This document shows positions 57,564-64,000 of a stretch of 64,000 nt of DNA, piece by piece. The translations under genes were made by a program, and so were the position numbers. Under the pieces are notes generated by a model. That model had not been told where the DNA came from, searched no databases, and saw only the letters and a program-made list of their open reading frames with translations. The stretch comes from Microlunatus flavus (lineage in GTDB: Bacteria; Actinomycetota; Actinomycetes; Propionibacteriales; Propionibacteriaceae), in assembly GCF_900110855.1 (NCBI RefSeq), contig NZ_FOFA01000003.1, positions 248,001 through 312,000 of the forward strand. Reading direction: 5' to 3'. Position 1 is the stretch's first letter, and each line of letters opens with the position of its first letter.

Positions 57564-58439
57564 TCAGTTACCCCTGCGGCGGCGCAGGTAGCGCTCGAAC
57601 TCGGCGGCGATCGCCTCGCCGCTGGCCTCGGGCAGCTCCGTCGCGTCCTGCTGCTCCTCGAGCGTGGACACGTACTCGGCGACCTCGGTGTCGTCGGCGG
57701 CCAGCTCGTCGACGCCGCGTTCCCACGCCCGCGCCAGCTCGGGCAGCTCGCCCTGGTCGAGCGAGGTGTCGAGCAGCTGCTCGAGCGAGGACAGCAGGGC
57801 GAGCGTGGCCTTGGGGCACGGCGGGTGCGAGACGTAGTGGGGCACGGCCGCCCACAGCGAGAGGACCTCCAGGCCCGCCCGCGTGAGGGTGTCGCCGATG
57901 ACCCCGACGATGCCGGTGGGGCCCTCGTACGTGGAGGGCACCAGGCCGAGCGACGTCATGAGCTCGCGGTCGTACGTCGACGTCGACACCGGGATCGGAC
58001 GCGTGTGCGGGGTGTCGGCGAGCAGGGCGCCGAGCACGTGGACGCGGCGGGCGTTCGCCGACTGCAGGGCGGAGGCGATGATCGTCGAGAACTGGCGCCA
58101 GCGCAGGTTGGGCTCCAGACCCTGCACGAGGACCAGGTCGCGCCCGCTGGGCAGCGACCCCACGTGGATCTCGGTGGTGGGCCAGGTCAGCACGCGGTCG
58201 TCGTCGTCGCTGAGGCTCACCAGCGGCCGGTTGACCTGGAAGTCGTAGAAGTCGTCGGGGTCGAGGGCGAACGCGAGCTCGGCCCCGTAGACCTCCTGCA
58301 GGTGGTCGACGACCCCGGTGGCGGCGTTGCCCGCGTCGTTCCAGCCGCCGAAGGCGACGACGACGATCGGGTCGACCAGGGTCCGCAGGTCCCGGCCGGA
58401 CCCGGACGTCGGATGCGACTGCTCTGGCACGTCGTTCAC
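57564..58439 (-). CDS. PAC2 family protein
   Basis: A 291-residue protein of the proteasome-assembly-chaperone-like PAC2 family: VVAFGGWNDAGNAATGVVDHL at the start, FYDFQVNRPLVSL, RDLVLVQGLEPNLRWRQFSTII, and SLWAAVPHYVSHPPCPKATLALL near the end. Actinobacterial members are common but their role is not settled. GTG 58439 is the first start. GTG 58430 lies 7 bases after a TACAGT box on this strand and may be the true leaderless start. It is divergent from the YihY gene. Confidence 0.88.
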   Translation of the reverse strand: MNDVPEQSHPTSGSGRDLRTLVDPIVVVAFGGWNDAGNAATGVVDHLQEVYGAELAFALDPDDFYDFQVNRPLVSLSDDDDRVLTWPTTEIHVGSLPSGRDLVLVQGLEPNLRWRQFSTIIASALQSANARRVHVLGALLADTPHTRPIPVSTSTYDRELMTSLGLVPSTYEGPTGIVGVIGDTLTRAGLEVLSLWAAVPHYVSHPPCPKATLALLSSLEQLLDTSLDQGELPELARAWERGVDELAADDTEVAEYVSTLEEQQDATELPEASGEAIAAEFERYLRRRRGN

Positions 58440-58468
58440 TGTAACGGCGGCCCCGCGAAGGACCGGCG

Positions 58469-58493
58469 CGCCCGGTCCCGTCGAGACCGGGCG
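58469..58493. repeat. Hairpin in the PAC2-YihY intergenic region
   Basis: A 9-bp inverted repeat CGCCCGGTC (58469-58477) / GACCGGGCG (58485-58493) with a 7-base loop, in the 138-base divergent gap. It could be an operator; no terminator is needed between divergent genes. Confidence 0.5.
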
Positions 58494-58577
58494 GGTTCAG
58501 GGTTGCGTGAGAGGGTAAACCGCGACGCAGGTCGTCACCGTCGACGCCGTCGATCAACAACTATCCAGGGGTTCCCC

Positions 58578-59570
58578 ATGTCGACCACACAGGCCGAGAA
58601 GGCCGACCGCGTCCCGGGTGAGGAGGCTGACAAGCCTCAGCAGATCCCGGCCAAGGGCTGGTTCCAGATCGCCAAGCGCGGCTGGGCCGAGGCCAAGGCC
58701 GACAACGTCCCGCTGATGGCCGCGGGCATGGCCTACTACGCCTTCCTCGCCATCTTCCCGGCGATCATCGCCGCCGTCCTGCTGTACGGCTTCTTCGCCG
58801 ACCCGCAGACGATCACCACCCAGCTCGACGCGCTGGGCTCGGCCATCCCGGCCGACATCAAGAAGACCCTCACCGACCAGATCGGGCTGGCCGCCGGCAA
58901 CGGCAAGGTCGGCTTCGGTGCCGTCGTCGCCATCCTCGTGGCGCTGTTCAGCGCCTCGGGCGGCATGAGCAACCTGATGACCGCGGTCAACCTCTGCTAC
59001 GACGAGGAGGAGACCCGCGGCTTCGTCAAGAAGCGTCTGATCGCCCTCGCGCTCACCGTCGGCGCGATCATCTTCCTGCTGGTCGTGGTCAGCCTCGTCG
59101 CCGTGCTGCCGATCGTGCTGGGCTTCCTCGGGACCAACGGCTTCGTGCTGTTCCTCACCCAGGCAGCCCGCTGGGTGCTGATCGTGGTGGTCATCACCGT
59201 CGCGCTCGCGGTCCTCTACCGCGTCGCGCCCGACCGCGACGCCCCCAAGATCCGGTGGGTGTCGGTCGGGGCCGGGATCGCGACGCTGCTGTGGATCGTC
59301 GCGTCGGTCGGCTTCTCGATCTACGTCTCGCAGTTCGGCAGCTACGCCAAGACCTACGGGGCGATCGCCGGCATCGTGATCCTGCTGCTGTGGCTCTTCA
59401 TCACCTCCTACGCGATCCTGCTGGGCGCGGAGATCAACGCCGAGTCGGAGCAGCAGACGATCAAGGACACGACCCGCGGCGCGCCGCAGCCGATCGGGGA
59501 CCGTGACGCCGTCAAGGCCGACTCCGTCCCGACCGGCGAGGACGACTCAAAAAAAGGGAGCCCGGCCTGA
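58578..59570 (+). CDS. YihY/BrkB-family membrane protein
   Basis: A 330-residue membrane protein with about six segments. The family core is KRGWAEAKADNVPLMAAGMAYYAFLAIFPAIIAAVLLYG, then GAVVAILVALFSASGGMSNLMTAVNLCYDEEETRGFVKKRLIALALT and GAIAGIVILLLWLFITSYAILLGAEINAE. Function is unknown; older RNase BN naming is wrong. The final codons contain a run of seven A (59549-59555) followed by a hairpin across the stop, described in the findings. First gene of a cluster with Holin-X, DUF3618 and DUF4235 genes. Confidence 0.92.
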   Translation: MSTTQAEKADRVPGEEADKPQQIPAKGWFQIAKRGWAEAKADNVPLMAAGMAYYAFLAIFPAIIAAVLLYGFFADPQTITTQLDALGSAIPADIKKTLTDQIGLAAGNGKVGFGAVVAILVALFSASGGMSNLMTAVNLCYDEEETRGFVKKRLIALALTVGAIIFLLVVVSLVAVLPIVLGFLGTNGFVLFLTQAARWVLIVVVITVALAVLYRVAPDRDAPKIRWVSVGAGIATLLWIVASVGFSIYVSQFGSYAKTYGAIAGIVILLLWLFITSYAILLGAEINAESEQQTIKDTTRGAPQPIGDRDAVKADSVPTGEDDSKKGSPA

Positions 59571-59578
59571 GCGCCGGG
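59549..59578 (+). promoter_or_regulatory. Candidate -1 programmed frameshift signal (A7 + hairpin)
   Basis: Seven A at 59549-59555 are read as tcA AAA AAA in the YihY frame, the exact X-XXY-YYZ phase of a -1 slippery heptamer. After a 5-base spacer comes a hairpin CCCGGC (59561-59566) / GCCGGG (59573-59578) that contains the zero-frame stop (59568-59570). The -1 frame is open through 59617 and joins the ATG of the next gene in frame. Confidence 0.5.
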
Positions 59579-59617
59579 ACCCCTGACCCCCACCAGAGCC
59601 CCGAAGGAACCCACGCC

Positions 59618-60067
59618 ATGACCAGCGACAACGCCGGCGCCACGTCTGCGGCGCTCGCCGCCCGCGCCGCCACCGACGACCCCGCCGACAAGTCCGTCGG
59701 CGAGCTCATCCGCTCGATGTCGGAGGACCTGAGCGCGCTGGTCCGCGACGAGATCCGCCTGGCCCAGGCCGAGGTCGGCCAGAAGGCGAAGAAGGCCGGC
59801 ATCGGCATCGGCGCCCTCGGCGGCGCCGGCGTCGTCGCCCTCTACGGGCTGGGGGTCCTCATCGCGGCCGCCGTGCTCGCCCTCGCCGGTCCGCTCCCGG
59901 CCTGGCTGGCCGCGCTGATCGTGGCCGTGGTCCTCTTCGTGGTGGCCGGCGTCGCCGCCCTGGTCGGCAAGAAGCAGCTGAGCCAGGCTGCGCCGCCGGT
60001 GCCCACCGAGACCATCGCCAGCGTCAAGACCGACGTGGCCGAGATCAAGGAGTCGATCCGCAAGTGA
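59618..60067 (+). CDS. Actinobacterial Holin-X family (phage-holin-like) membrane protein
   Basis: A 149-residue protein with an N-terminal amphipathic region (KSVGELIRSMSEDLSALVRDEIRLAQAEVGQKAKKAG) and two hydrophobic segments (GAGVVALYGLGVLIAAAVLALAG and WLAALIVAVVLFVVAGVAALVG). The C-terminal helix TIASVKTDVAEIKESIRK closes it. This is the PF07332 Holin-X pattern common on actinobacterial chromosomes, not evidence of a prophage. ATG 59618 has GAAGGAA 7 bases upstream. It is in the -1 frame relative to YihY, which matters for the frameshift hypothesis. Overlaps the next gene by 4 bases. Confidence 0.88.
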   Translation: MTSDNAGATSAALAARAATDDPADKSVGELIRSMSEDLSALVRDEIRLAQAEVGQKAKKAGIGIGALGGAGVVALYGLGVLIAAAVLALAGPLPAWLAALIVAVVLFVVAGVAALVGKKQLSQAAPPVPTETIASVKTDVAEIKESIRK

Positions 60068-60420
60068 GCGACAGCAGCCCCACCACCGACGAGAAGCAGA
60101 CCCCCGAGCAGATCCAGGCCGACATCGAGGCCCGCCGCGAGCGGCTCGCCGCCAACGTGGACGCCCTGAGCGACAAGCTCGACGTGAAGGCGCACGCCCA
60201 GGAGGCCGTGCACGAGGCCGGCGCCAAGGTCACCGGCGCCGTCTCGGGCGCCGTCTCCGGCGCCAAGGAGTCGGTCGGCTCGGCCGCCGGGACCGCCGCC
60301 GAGGGCTCCCGTACGCTCGTCGGGAAGTTCCGGGCGCTGCCGCTGCCGGCCCAGGCCGCCATCGGTGCGGGGGCGGTCGCGCTGGTCGTGGCCGTCGTCG
60401 TCAACAGCGCCCGCGACTGA
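60064..60420 (+). CDS. DUF3618 family protein
   Basis: A 118-residue protein: TPEQIQADIEARRERLAANVDALSDKLDVKAHAQEAVHEAG is the DUF3618 core helix. A low-complexity Ala/Gly/Ser amphipathic stretch follows (KVTGAVSGAVSGAKESVGSA), then one C-terminal membrane segment (AAIGAGAVALVVAVVV). It probably sits at the inner face of the membrane with the Holin-X protein; this pairing is very common. The start is GTG in a GTGA overlap. Confidence 0.9.
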   Translation: MSDSSPTTDEKQTPEQIQADIEARRERLAANVDALSDKLDVKAHAQEAVHEAGAKVTGAVSGAVSGAKESVGSAAGTAAEGSRTLVGKFRALPLPAQAAIGAGAVALVVAVVVNSARD

Positions 60421-60445
60421 CCCTCTCGCAGAACCAGGAGCAACC

Positions 60446-60718
60446 ATGGTGAACGCAGCCCAGCTCGCGTACAGGCCCGTCGGCATCCTGACCGGTGTCG
60501 CCGCCGGTGCCGTCGCGGGCGCCATCTTCAAGCAGGTGTGGAAGCGCGTCGCGCGTCAGGACGACGCTCCCGACGCGCTGCAGTCGGAGTACTCCCTGGC
60601 CCGCGTGCTTATCGCCGCGACCATCCAGGGCGCCATCTTCGCTGCCGTCAAGGCGCTCGTCGACCGCCTCGGGGCCCAGGGGTTCCAGCGGCTGACGGGT
60701 GAGTGGCCGGGGGACTAG
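60446..60718 (+). CDS. DUF4235 family membrane protein
   Basis: A 90-residue protein with two hydrophobic segments: YRPVGILTGVAAGAVAGAIFKQVWKRV and LARVLIAATIQGAIFAAVKALVDRLGAQGFQRLTG. The DUF4235 hallmark FKQVWKRVARQDDAPDALQ is present. ATG 60446 has AGGAG 5 bases upstream. Last gene of the envelope cluster; function unknown. Confidence 0.9.
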   Translation: MVNAAQLAYRPVGILTGVAAGAVAGAIFKQVWKRVARQDDAPDALQSEYSLARVLIAATIQGAIFAAVKALVDRLGAQGFQRLTGEWPGD

Positions 60719-60987
60719 CAGCTCTCTCCGTCCTCCTGTTGCTCTGGTCGTGACCGGCTCTGCTGCCGGCCGACCCGGCTACGAGGGCGGCTCGCAACCA
60801 TCCGCCCGGGGCAGCTCACGCTGTCCCGGGCGTTGGCGTCCCGGGCTCCCGCCAGGCCCGTCCACGCTCCCCGCCCTCGTACCCGGGCCGGCCTTCGGGT
60901 GGCGGCCTCCGGCCTCGCGAGGTCGGACGAGTCGAGCTCGGCGAGGGTGGTCGGACATCCGGTGCGGGCGCCTCGCCGGGCACGAGA
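60719..60987. other. Non-coding stretch with a structured palindromic element
   Basis: No convincing gene lies here: the open frames are Arg/Pro/Gly-rich and lack starts with ribosome sites. The region holds the nested inverted-repeat element at 60774-60887 and is closed by the terminator at 60988-61028. Confidence 0.6.
60774..60887. repeat. Nested inverted-repeat element (candidate MITE or structured RNA)
   Basis: Outer arms 60774-60790 and 60871-60887 are inverted repeats matching at 16 of 17 positions. Inside are two hairpins: 60803-60814 with 60821-60832 (12 bp, one G-U pair, 6-base loop) and TGGCG/CGCCA at 60834-60854. No protein is encoded. It may be a small mobile element or a folded RNA in the 3' region of the DUF4235 transcript. 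Confidence 0.55.
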
Positions 60988-61028
60988 AAGGTCCGGCCAC
61001 CCTGCACTGGGCAGGGTGGCCGGACCTT
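60988..61028. terminator. Bidirectional terminator between DUF4235 and whiB genes
   Basis: Perfect 18-bp inverted repeat (60988-61005 and 61011-61028) with loop ACTGG. Read on the minus strand it is followed by TCTCG after the stem, so it suits the whiB-like gene best. Confidence 0.85.
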
Positions 61029-61048
61029 CGACGTCTAGCGGCCTGGGG

Positions 61049-61351
61049 TCAGGCGGCGTCCGTGCGGGCGGTGCGGCGGGGGCCGTAGCCGTTCCAGCGG
61101 CCCTCGCGGACCAAGCGGCGCTCGTGGGCGGTCAGGCCGCCGAAGATGCCGAACTCGGGGCTGGTGCGCAGGGCCCAGGCGCGGCACGTGTCCATGACCG
61201 GGCAGCGGGAGCAGATCTCCTTGGCCTGGTTGCTCAGCGCGTGGTGTGTGGCCTGGTCGCCGAGGGGGAAGAAGACGTCGAGGTTCTCGCCCACGCAGGC
61301 GGCGTCGGCGCGCCAGTCCTCGTGCCAGCTCTCGCCGCCGCCGGACTTCAT
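61049..61351 (-). CDS. WhiB-family iron-sulfur regulator
   Basis: A protein of about 100 residues with the WhiB fold. Four Fe-S cysteines are visible: one in WRADAACVGEN and three in EICSRCPVMDTC (C-x29-C-x2-C-x5-C type). The turn motif is GIFGGLTAHERR and the basic tail is REGRWNGYGPRRTART. Wbl proteins bind a 4Fe-4S cluster and act with the main sigma factor. I cannot assign a WhiB number. ATG 61351 lacks a clear ribosome site; an in-frame ATG at 61495 would add 48 non-conserved residues. It is divergent from the oleA operon, so it may regulate it. Confidence 0.88.
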   Translation of the reverse strand: MKSGGGESWHEDWRADAACVGENLDVFFPLGDQATHHALSNQAKEICSRCPVMDTCRAWALRTSPEFGIFGGLTAHERRLVREGRWNGYGPRRTARTDAA

Positions 61352-61667
61352 GCGGGACCGGCGGGGTTCGTCGGACGAGCCGCGGTCCAACTCGTCGGTG
61401 GTGGTCGGGAAGGCGCCGACCGGCTGGTTCAGCTGCCCGGTCAGCGGGGACGGTGCGCATCTCACGAACGTCGGGGTACCCGGCCCCCCATGCACGAAAC
61501 ACGGCGCAGCTCCGGGGCCACCCCTGGGGGTGGGACCAGGGTCCGCGAGCCCCGGTCGGGCCGAGCCGGTGTGGAATAGTGGACCGGACCTGCCGGGCGT
61601 TCATGCGCTGGTCAGGTGGTGTTCGTGGGCCGGTCAGGGGCCCGCGCGGGGACGTGAAGGCTGGGGA
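61352..61667. other. Divergent regulatory region between whiB-like gene and oleA
   Basis: About 316 bases between divergent starts. A GGAATAGT stretch (61573-61580) is the best -10-like sequence for oleA, giving an ~80-base leader with GAAGG near 61656. No palindrome strong enough to call an operator was found. The left part is open in the whiB frame and may partly be coding if the upstream start is used. Confidence 0.35.
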
Positions 61668-62693
61668 ATGACAGGAAACGCGACCTACGAGCTCAAGGAC
61701 ACGGCGGTCCTGTCGGTGTGCGCGGTCGAGGCGCCCGTGGTGGTGACCTCCGAGGCGTTCGACGAGCGGCTGATGCGCTCGTACGAGCGGACCGGGCTCA
61801 AGCCGGGGATGGTGGAGCAGCTGGCGGGCGTCCGCGAGCGCCGCTGGTGGCCGGAGGACGTGACGTTCGCCGACGCCGCCGCGATGGCCGGCGCGAAGGC
61901 GCTCGCCGAGGCCGGCGTCGACCCCTCCCAGGTCGGCCTGCTGATCAACACGTCCGTGTGCCGCGACGGCATCGAGCCGGCGAACGCCGCCGGCGTGCAC
62001 GACCAGCTCGGCCTGGCGACCAGCTGCCTGAACTTCGACGTCACCAACGCGTGCCTCGGCTTCCTCAACGGCATCCAGCTCGCCGGCTCGCTCATCGACT
62101 CCGGGCAGGTCGAGTACGCCCTGCTCGTCGACGCCGAGGGCCTGCGCGGGCTGCAGGAGAGCACGTTGGCGCGGCTCGCCCAGGACGACGCGACGGCGGA
62201 GGACCTCAAGCTCCAGTTCGCGACGCTGACGCTCGGCTCCGGCTCGGCCGCCATGGTCCTCGGACGGGCGAGCGAGCACCCCGAGGGGCACCGCGTGACC
62301 GGCGGCGTGAGCCGCTCCGGCACGCAGCACAAGGACCTCTGCTGGGCCGACCTCACGCAGATGCGCACCGACTCGCGCGCGCTCTTCGAGGCGGGCATCG
62401 AGCTCGCCGGGCAGACGTGGCAGGACGCGCTCGCCGAGGGCCGGGAGTGGGCCGACGCCGACTGGTTCATCGCCCACCAGACCTCGGTCGTCCACCTGCA
62501 GGCGATGGCCAAGGTCGTGGGCGTGCCGGACGAGAAGTTCCCGAAGACGGTGCCGACGTTCGGCAACCTGGCCTCGGCCGCCGTCCCGTTCACGCTGGCC
62601 AAGCAGGTCCCGATGATCAAGCCGGGCCAGCAGGTCATCCTGCTCGGCATCGGCTCCGGCCTGAACACCTCGTTCGCCGAGATCATCTGGTGA
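61668..62693 (+). CDS. oleA: OleA-type thiolase (long-chain olefin synthesis)
   Basis: A 341-residue thiolase-superfamily enzyme predicted to condense two fatty acyl-CoAs head to head into a beta-keto acid. The triad is Cys129 (NACLGFLNG), His270 (IAHQTSV) and Asn300 (FGNLAS). Spacings of 141 and 30 match Xanthomonas OleA (C143/H285/N315: 142 and 30). LGSGSAAMVLGRASEHPEGH and the C-terminal GIGSGLNTSFAEI fit. A FabH-like KAS III role is the alternative, but the following oleB-oleC fusion makes OleA far more likely. ATG 61668 begins after CTGGGGA. The stop overlaps the next GTG. Confidence 0.9.
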   Translation: MTGNATYELKDTAVLSVCAVEAPVVVTSEAFDERLMRSYERTGLKPGMVEQLAGVRERRWWPEDVTFADAAAMAGAKALAEAGVDPSQVGLLINTSVCRDGIEPANAAGVHDQLGLATSCLNFDVTNACLGFLNGIQLAGSLIDSGQVEYALLVDAEGLRGLQESTLARLAQDDATAEDLKLQFATLTLGSGSAAMVLGRASEHPEGHRVTGGVSRSGTQHKDLCWADLTQMRTDSRALFEAGIELAGQTWQDALAEGREWADADWFIAHQTSVVHLQAMAKVVGVPDEKFPKTVPTFGNLASAAVPFTLAKQVPMIKPGQQVILLGIGSGLNTSFAEIIW

Positions 62694-64000
62694 CGACGCC
62701 CGGCGAGCAGCCCGTCGAGGGGCTGCCCGGGCTCGACCCGCGGTGGTCGCGCTTCCTGACCGTGCCCGACGCGTCGGGCGAGGCCCGGCGCTGGCACGTC
62801 CTCGACAACGGCGTGGAGCCGACCGAGGGCACGTTGCTGTGCGTGCACGGCAACCCCACGTGGTCGTACCTGTGGCGGCGCTTCCTGTCCGAGGCCGCGC
62901 CCGGCTGGCGTGTCGTCGCCGTCGACCAGCTCGGCATGGGCTGGTCGACCCGCCGCGCCCCGGCCCGCCGGCTGGACGACCGCGTCGACGACCTCGGCCG
63001 GCTGACCGAGGCGCTCGGGATCACGGGTCGTACGGTGCTGGCCGCCCACGACTGGGGCGGCCTCGTCGGGCTCGGCTGGGTGCTGGAGCACCGTGAGCAG
63101 GTCGCCGGCGTCGTCCTGACGAACACGGCCGTCTTCCAGCCGCTGGACCAGCCGTTCTCCGCGCTGATCCGGCTCGCGCGCAACCCGGCGCTGCGGCAGC
63201 TGGTCTGCGTGCAGACGCCGACGTTCGTGCGCGGCGCCGCGGCGCTGTCGCGCCCGCCGCTGGACCGCGAGGTCCGCCGGGCGCTCGCCGGCCCGTACGC
63301 CGACCCGTCCGAGCGCGCCGCCATCGGCGACTTCGTCGCGGACGTGCCGCTCGAGCGGGACCACCCCAGCCGGGCCGCCATGGAGCGGGTCGCCGAGGGC
63401 GTGCGCGGGCTCGACGTCCCGGCGCTGGTCCTGTGGGGCGGCCGGGACCCCGTGTTCACCGACCTGCACCTGCACGACCTCCTCGACCGGCTCCCGCACG
63501 CCGACGTGCACCGCTACGGCCGGGCCTCGCACCTCGTCACCGAGGACGTCCCGGAGACGGCGACGACCGCCTGGCGCTGGATCGGCGAGAAGGTCTCCAC
63601 GGACGGACCCGAAACCTTTGAGCGCCCCGCGCAGCAGGTCGACCGCACCGCGATCTGGGCGCCCATCACGGCCCGTGCGACGGAGAGCGGGTCGGCTCCT
63701 GCGGTCGTCGAGCTGCACGACGGCGTCGTCAGCACCACCTCCTTCGCCGAGCTCGAGCAGGGCATCACCGACCTCGCCCTCGGGCTGTCCGACTTCGGCG
63801 TGCGCCGCGGGGACCGCGTGGCCGTGCTCGTCACCCCCGGGGTCGGGCTGACCACGGCGGTGTTCGCGTGCTGGCGCGTGGGCGCCGTCGTCGTCGTCGC
63901 CGACGCGGGCCTGGGTGTGCGGGGCATGGCGCACGCCCTGCGCAGCGCCCGGCCCGACCACGTCATCGGCATCCCCAAGGCCGTCGCGGCGCTCGACGCC
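62690..64000 (+). CDS. oleBC: OleB-OleC fusion protein, truncated by window edge
   Basis: 437 codons are visible and the frame is still open at base 64000. Residues 1-300 are an alpha/beta-hydrolase of the haloalkane-dehalogenase type: CVHGNPTWSYLWRRFL, the nucleophile Asp121 in AAHDWGGLVGLG, LWGGRDPVF, and His281 in GRASHLVTED. OleB enzymes decarboxylate beta-lactones to olefins. From about residue 312 the chain continues into an AMP-forming synthetase-like N-domain (TSFAELEQGITDLALGLSDFGVRRGDRVAVLVTPG..ACWRVGAVVVVADAGLG), which is OleC, the beta-lactone synthetase. OleB-OleC fusions are known in actinobacteria. The GTG overlaps the oleA stop. Confidence 0.9.
   Translation, partial: MTTPGEQPVEGLPGLDPRWSRFLTVPDASGEARRWHVLDNGVEPTEGTLLCVHGNPTWSYLWRRFLSEAAPGWRVVAVDQLGMGWSTRRAPARRLDDRVDDLGRLTEALGITGRTVLAAHDWGGLVGLGWVLEHREQVAGVVLTNTAVFQPLDQPFSALIRLARNPALRQLVCVQTPTFVRGAAALSRPPLDREVRRALAGPYADPSERAAIGDFVADVPLERDHPSRAAMERVAEGVRGLDVPALVLWGGRDPVFTDLHLHDLLDRLPHADVHRYGRASHLVTEDVPETATTAWRWIGEKVSTDGPETFERPAQQVDRTAIWAPITARATESGSAPAVVELHDGVVSTTSFAELEQGITDLALGLSDFGVRRGDRVAVLVTPGVGLTTAVFACWRVGAVVVVADAGLGVRGMAHALRSARPDHVIGIPKAVAALDA

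Noticed and set aside
59618-60067. Prophage remnant suggested by a holin-like domain
   Set aside because: Holin-X proteins are ordinary chromosomal genes in actinobacteria and no other phage gene is present.
60779-61007. Small minus-strand ORFs between the DUF4235 and whiB-like genes
   Set aside because: They overlap the terminator and inverted-repeat element, are Arg/Pro/Gly-rich, and have no ribosome site.

Overview
The window is one contiguous stretch of a very GC-rich chromosome. GTG starts are frequent, 4-base stop/start overlaps (ATGA, GTGA) are common, and many promoters look leaderless. A WhiB regulator, the actinobacterial integration host factor mIHF and a Holin-X/DUF3618/DUF4235 cluster all point to a high-GC actinobacterium. 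Propionibacteriales or Micrococcales seem likeliest, but the genus cannot be read from the sequence alone. I see no rRNA, tRNA, CRISPR array, transposase or phage structural gene.

The backbone is the conserved actinobacterial block aspS - rarA - DUF948 - alaS - ruvX - mltG - aroE - aroC - aroK - aroB - efp - nusB - (pyr genes) - carA - carB - pyrD - pyrF - mihF - gmk - rpoZ - coaBC - metK - priA - fmt - rsmB - rpe. It covers translation (aspS, alaS, efp, fmt, rsmB, arfB), the shikimate pathway, pyrimidine synthesis, and nucleotide and cofactor supply.

Accessory modules interrupt this block. (1) 2.6-4.4 kb: a secreted beta-helix protein. (2) 6.0-11.0 kb: a biuret/allophanate catabolic operon (GntR/FCD regulator, allophanate hydrolase amidase, biuret hydrolase, NCS2-type permease, and a separately encoded allophanate hydrolase C-terminal domain). 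(3) 18.1-19.5 kb: an Nramp-like transporter lacking the canonical metal motifs. (4) 23.5-39.0 kb: a 15-kb insertion where pyrR-pyrB-pyrC would usually lie. It holds a secreted M6 metalloprotease, a glycoside cluster with gene order like E. coli ycjNOPQ-S-M plus a GH36 enzyme, a divergent ROK regulator, and a MarR-controlled exporter with a long coiled-coil tail.

The right end (56-64 kb) holds an AI-2E-type membrane protein, a PAC2 protein, and an envelope cluster (YihY, Holin-X, DUF3618, DUF4235). A WhiB gene and the start of a long-chain olefin pathway follow: oleA and an oleB-oleC fusion cut by the window edge.

The least expected signals are: a canonically phased A-AAA-AAA slippery site plus hairpin that would fuse YihY to the Holin-X protein by -1 frameshifting; the split allophanate hydrolase; the ycj-like glycoside cluster; a dispersed repeat lying in frame inside carB; a PyrR-type RNA element directly in front of carA; and a recurring promoter layout with exactly 6 bases between a TANNNT box and a GTG start.
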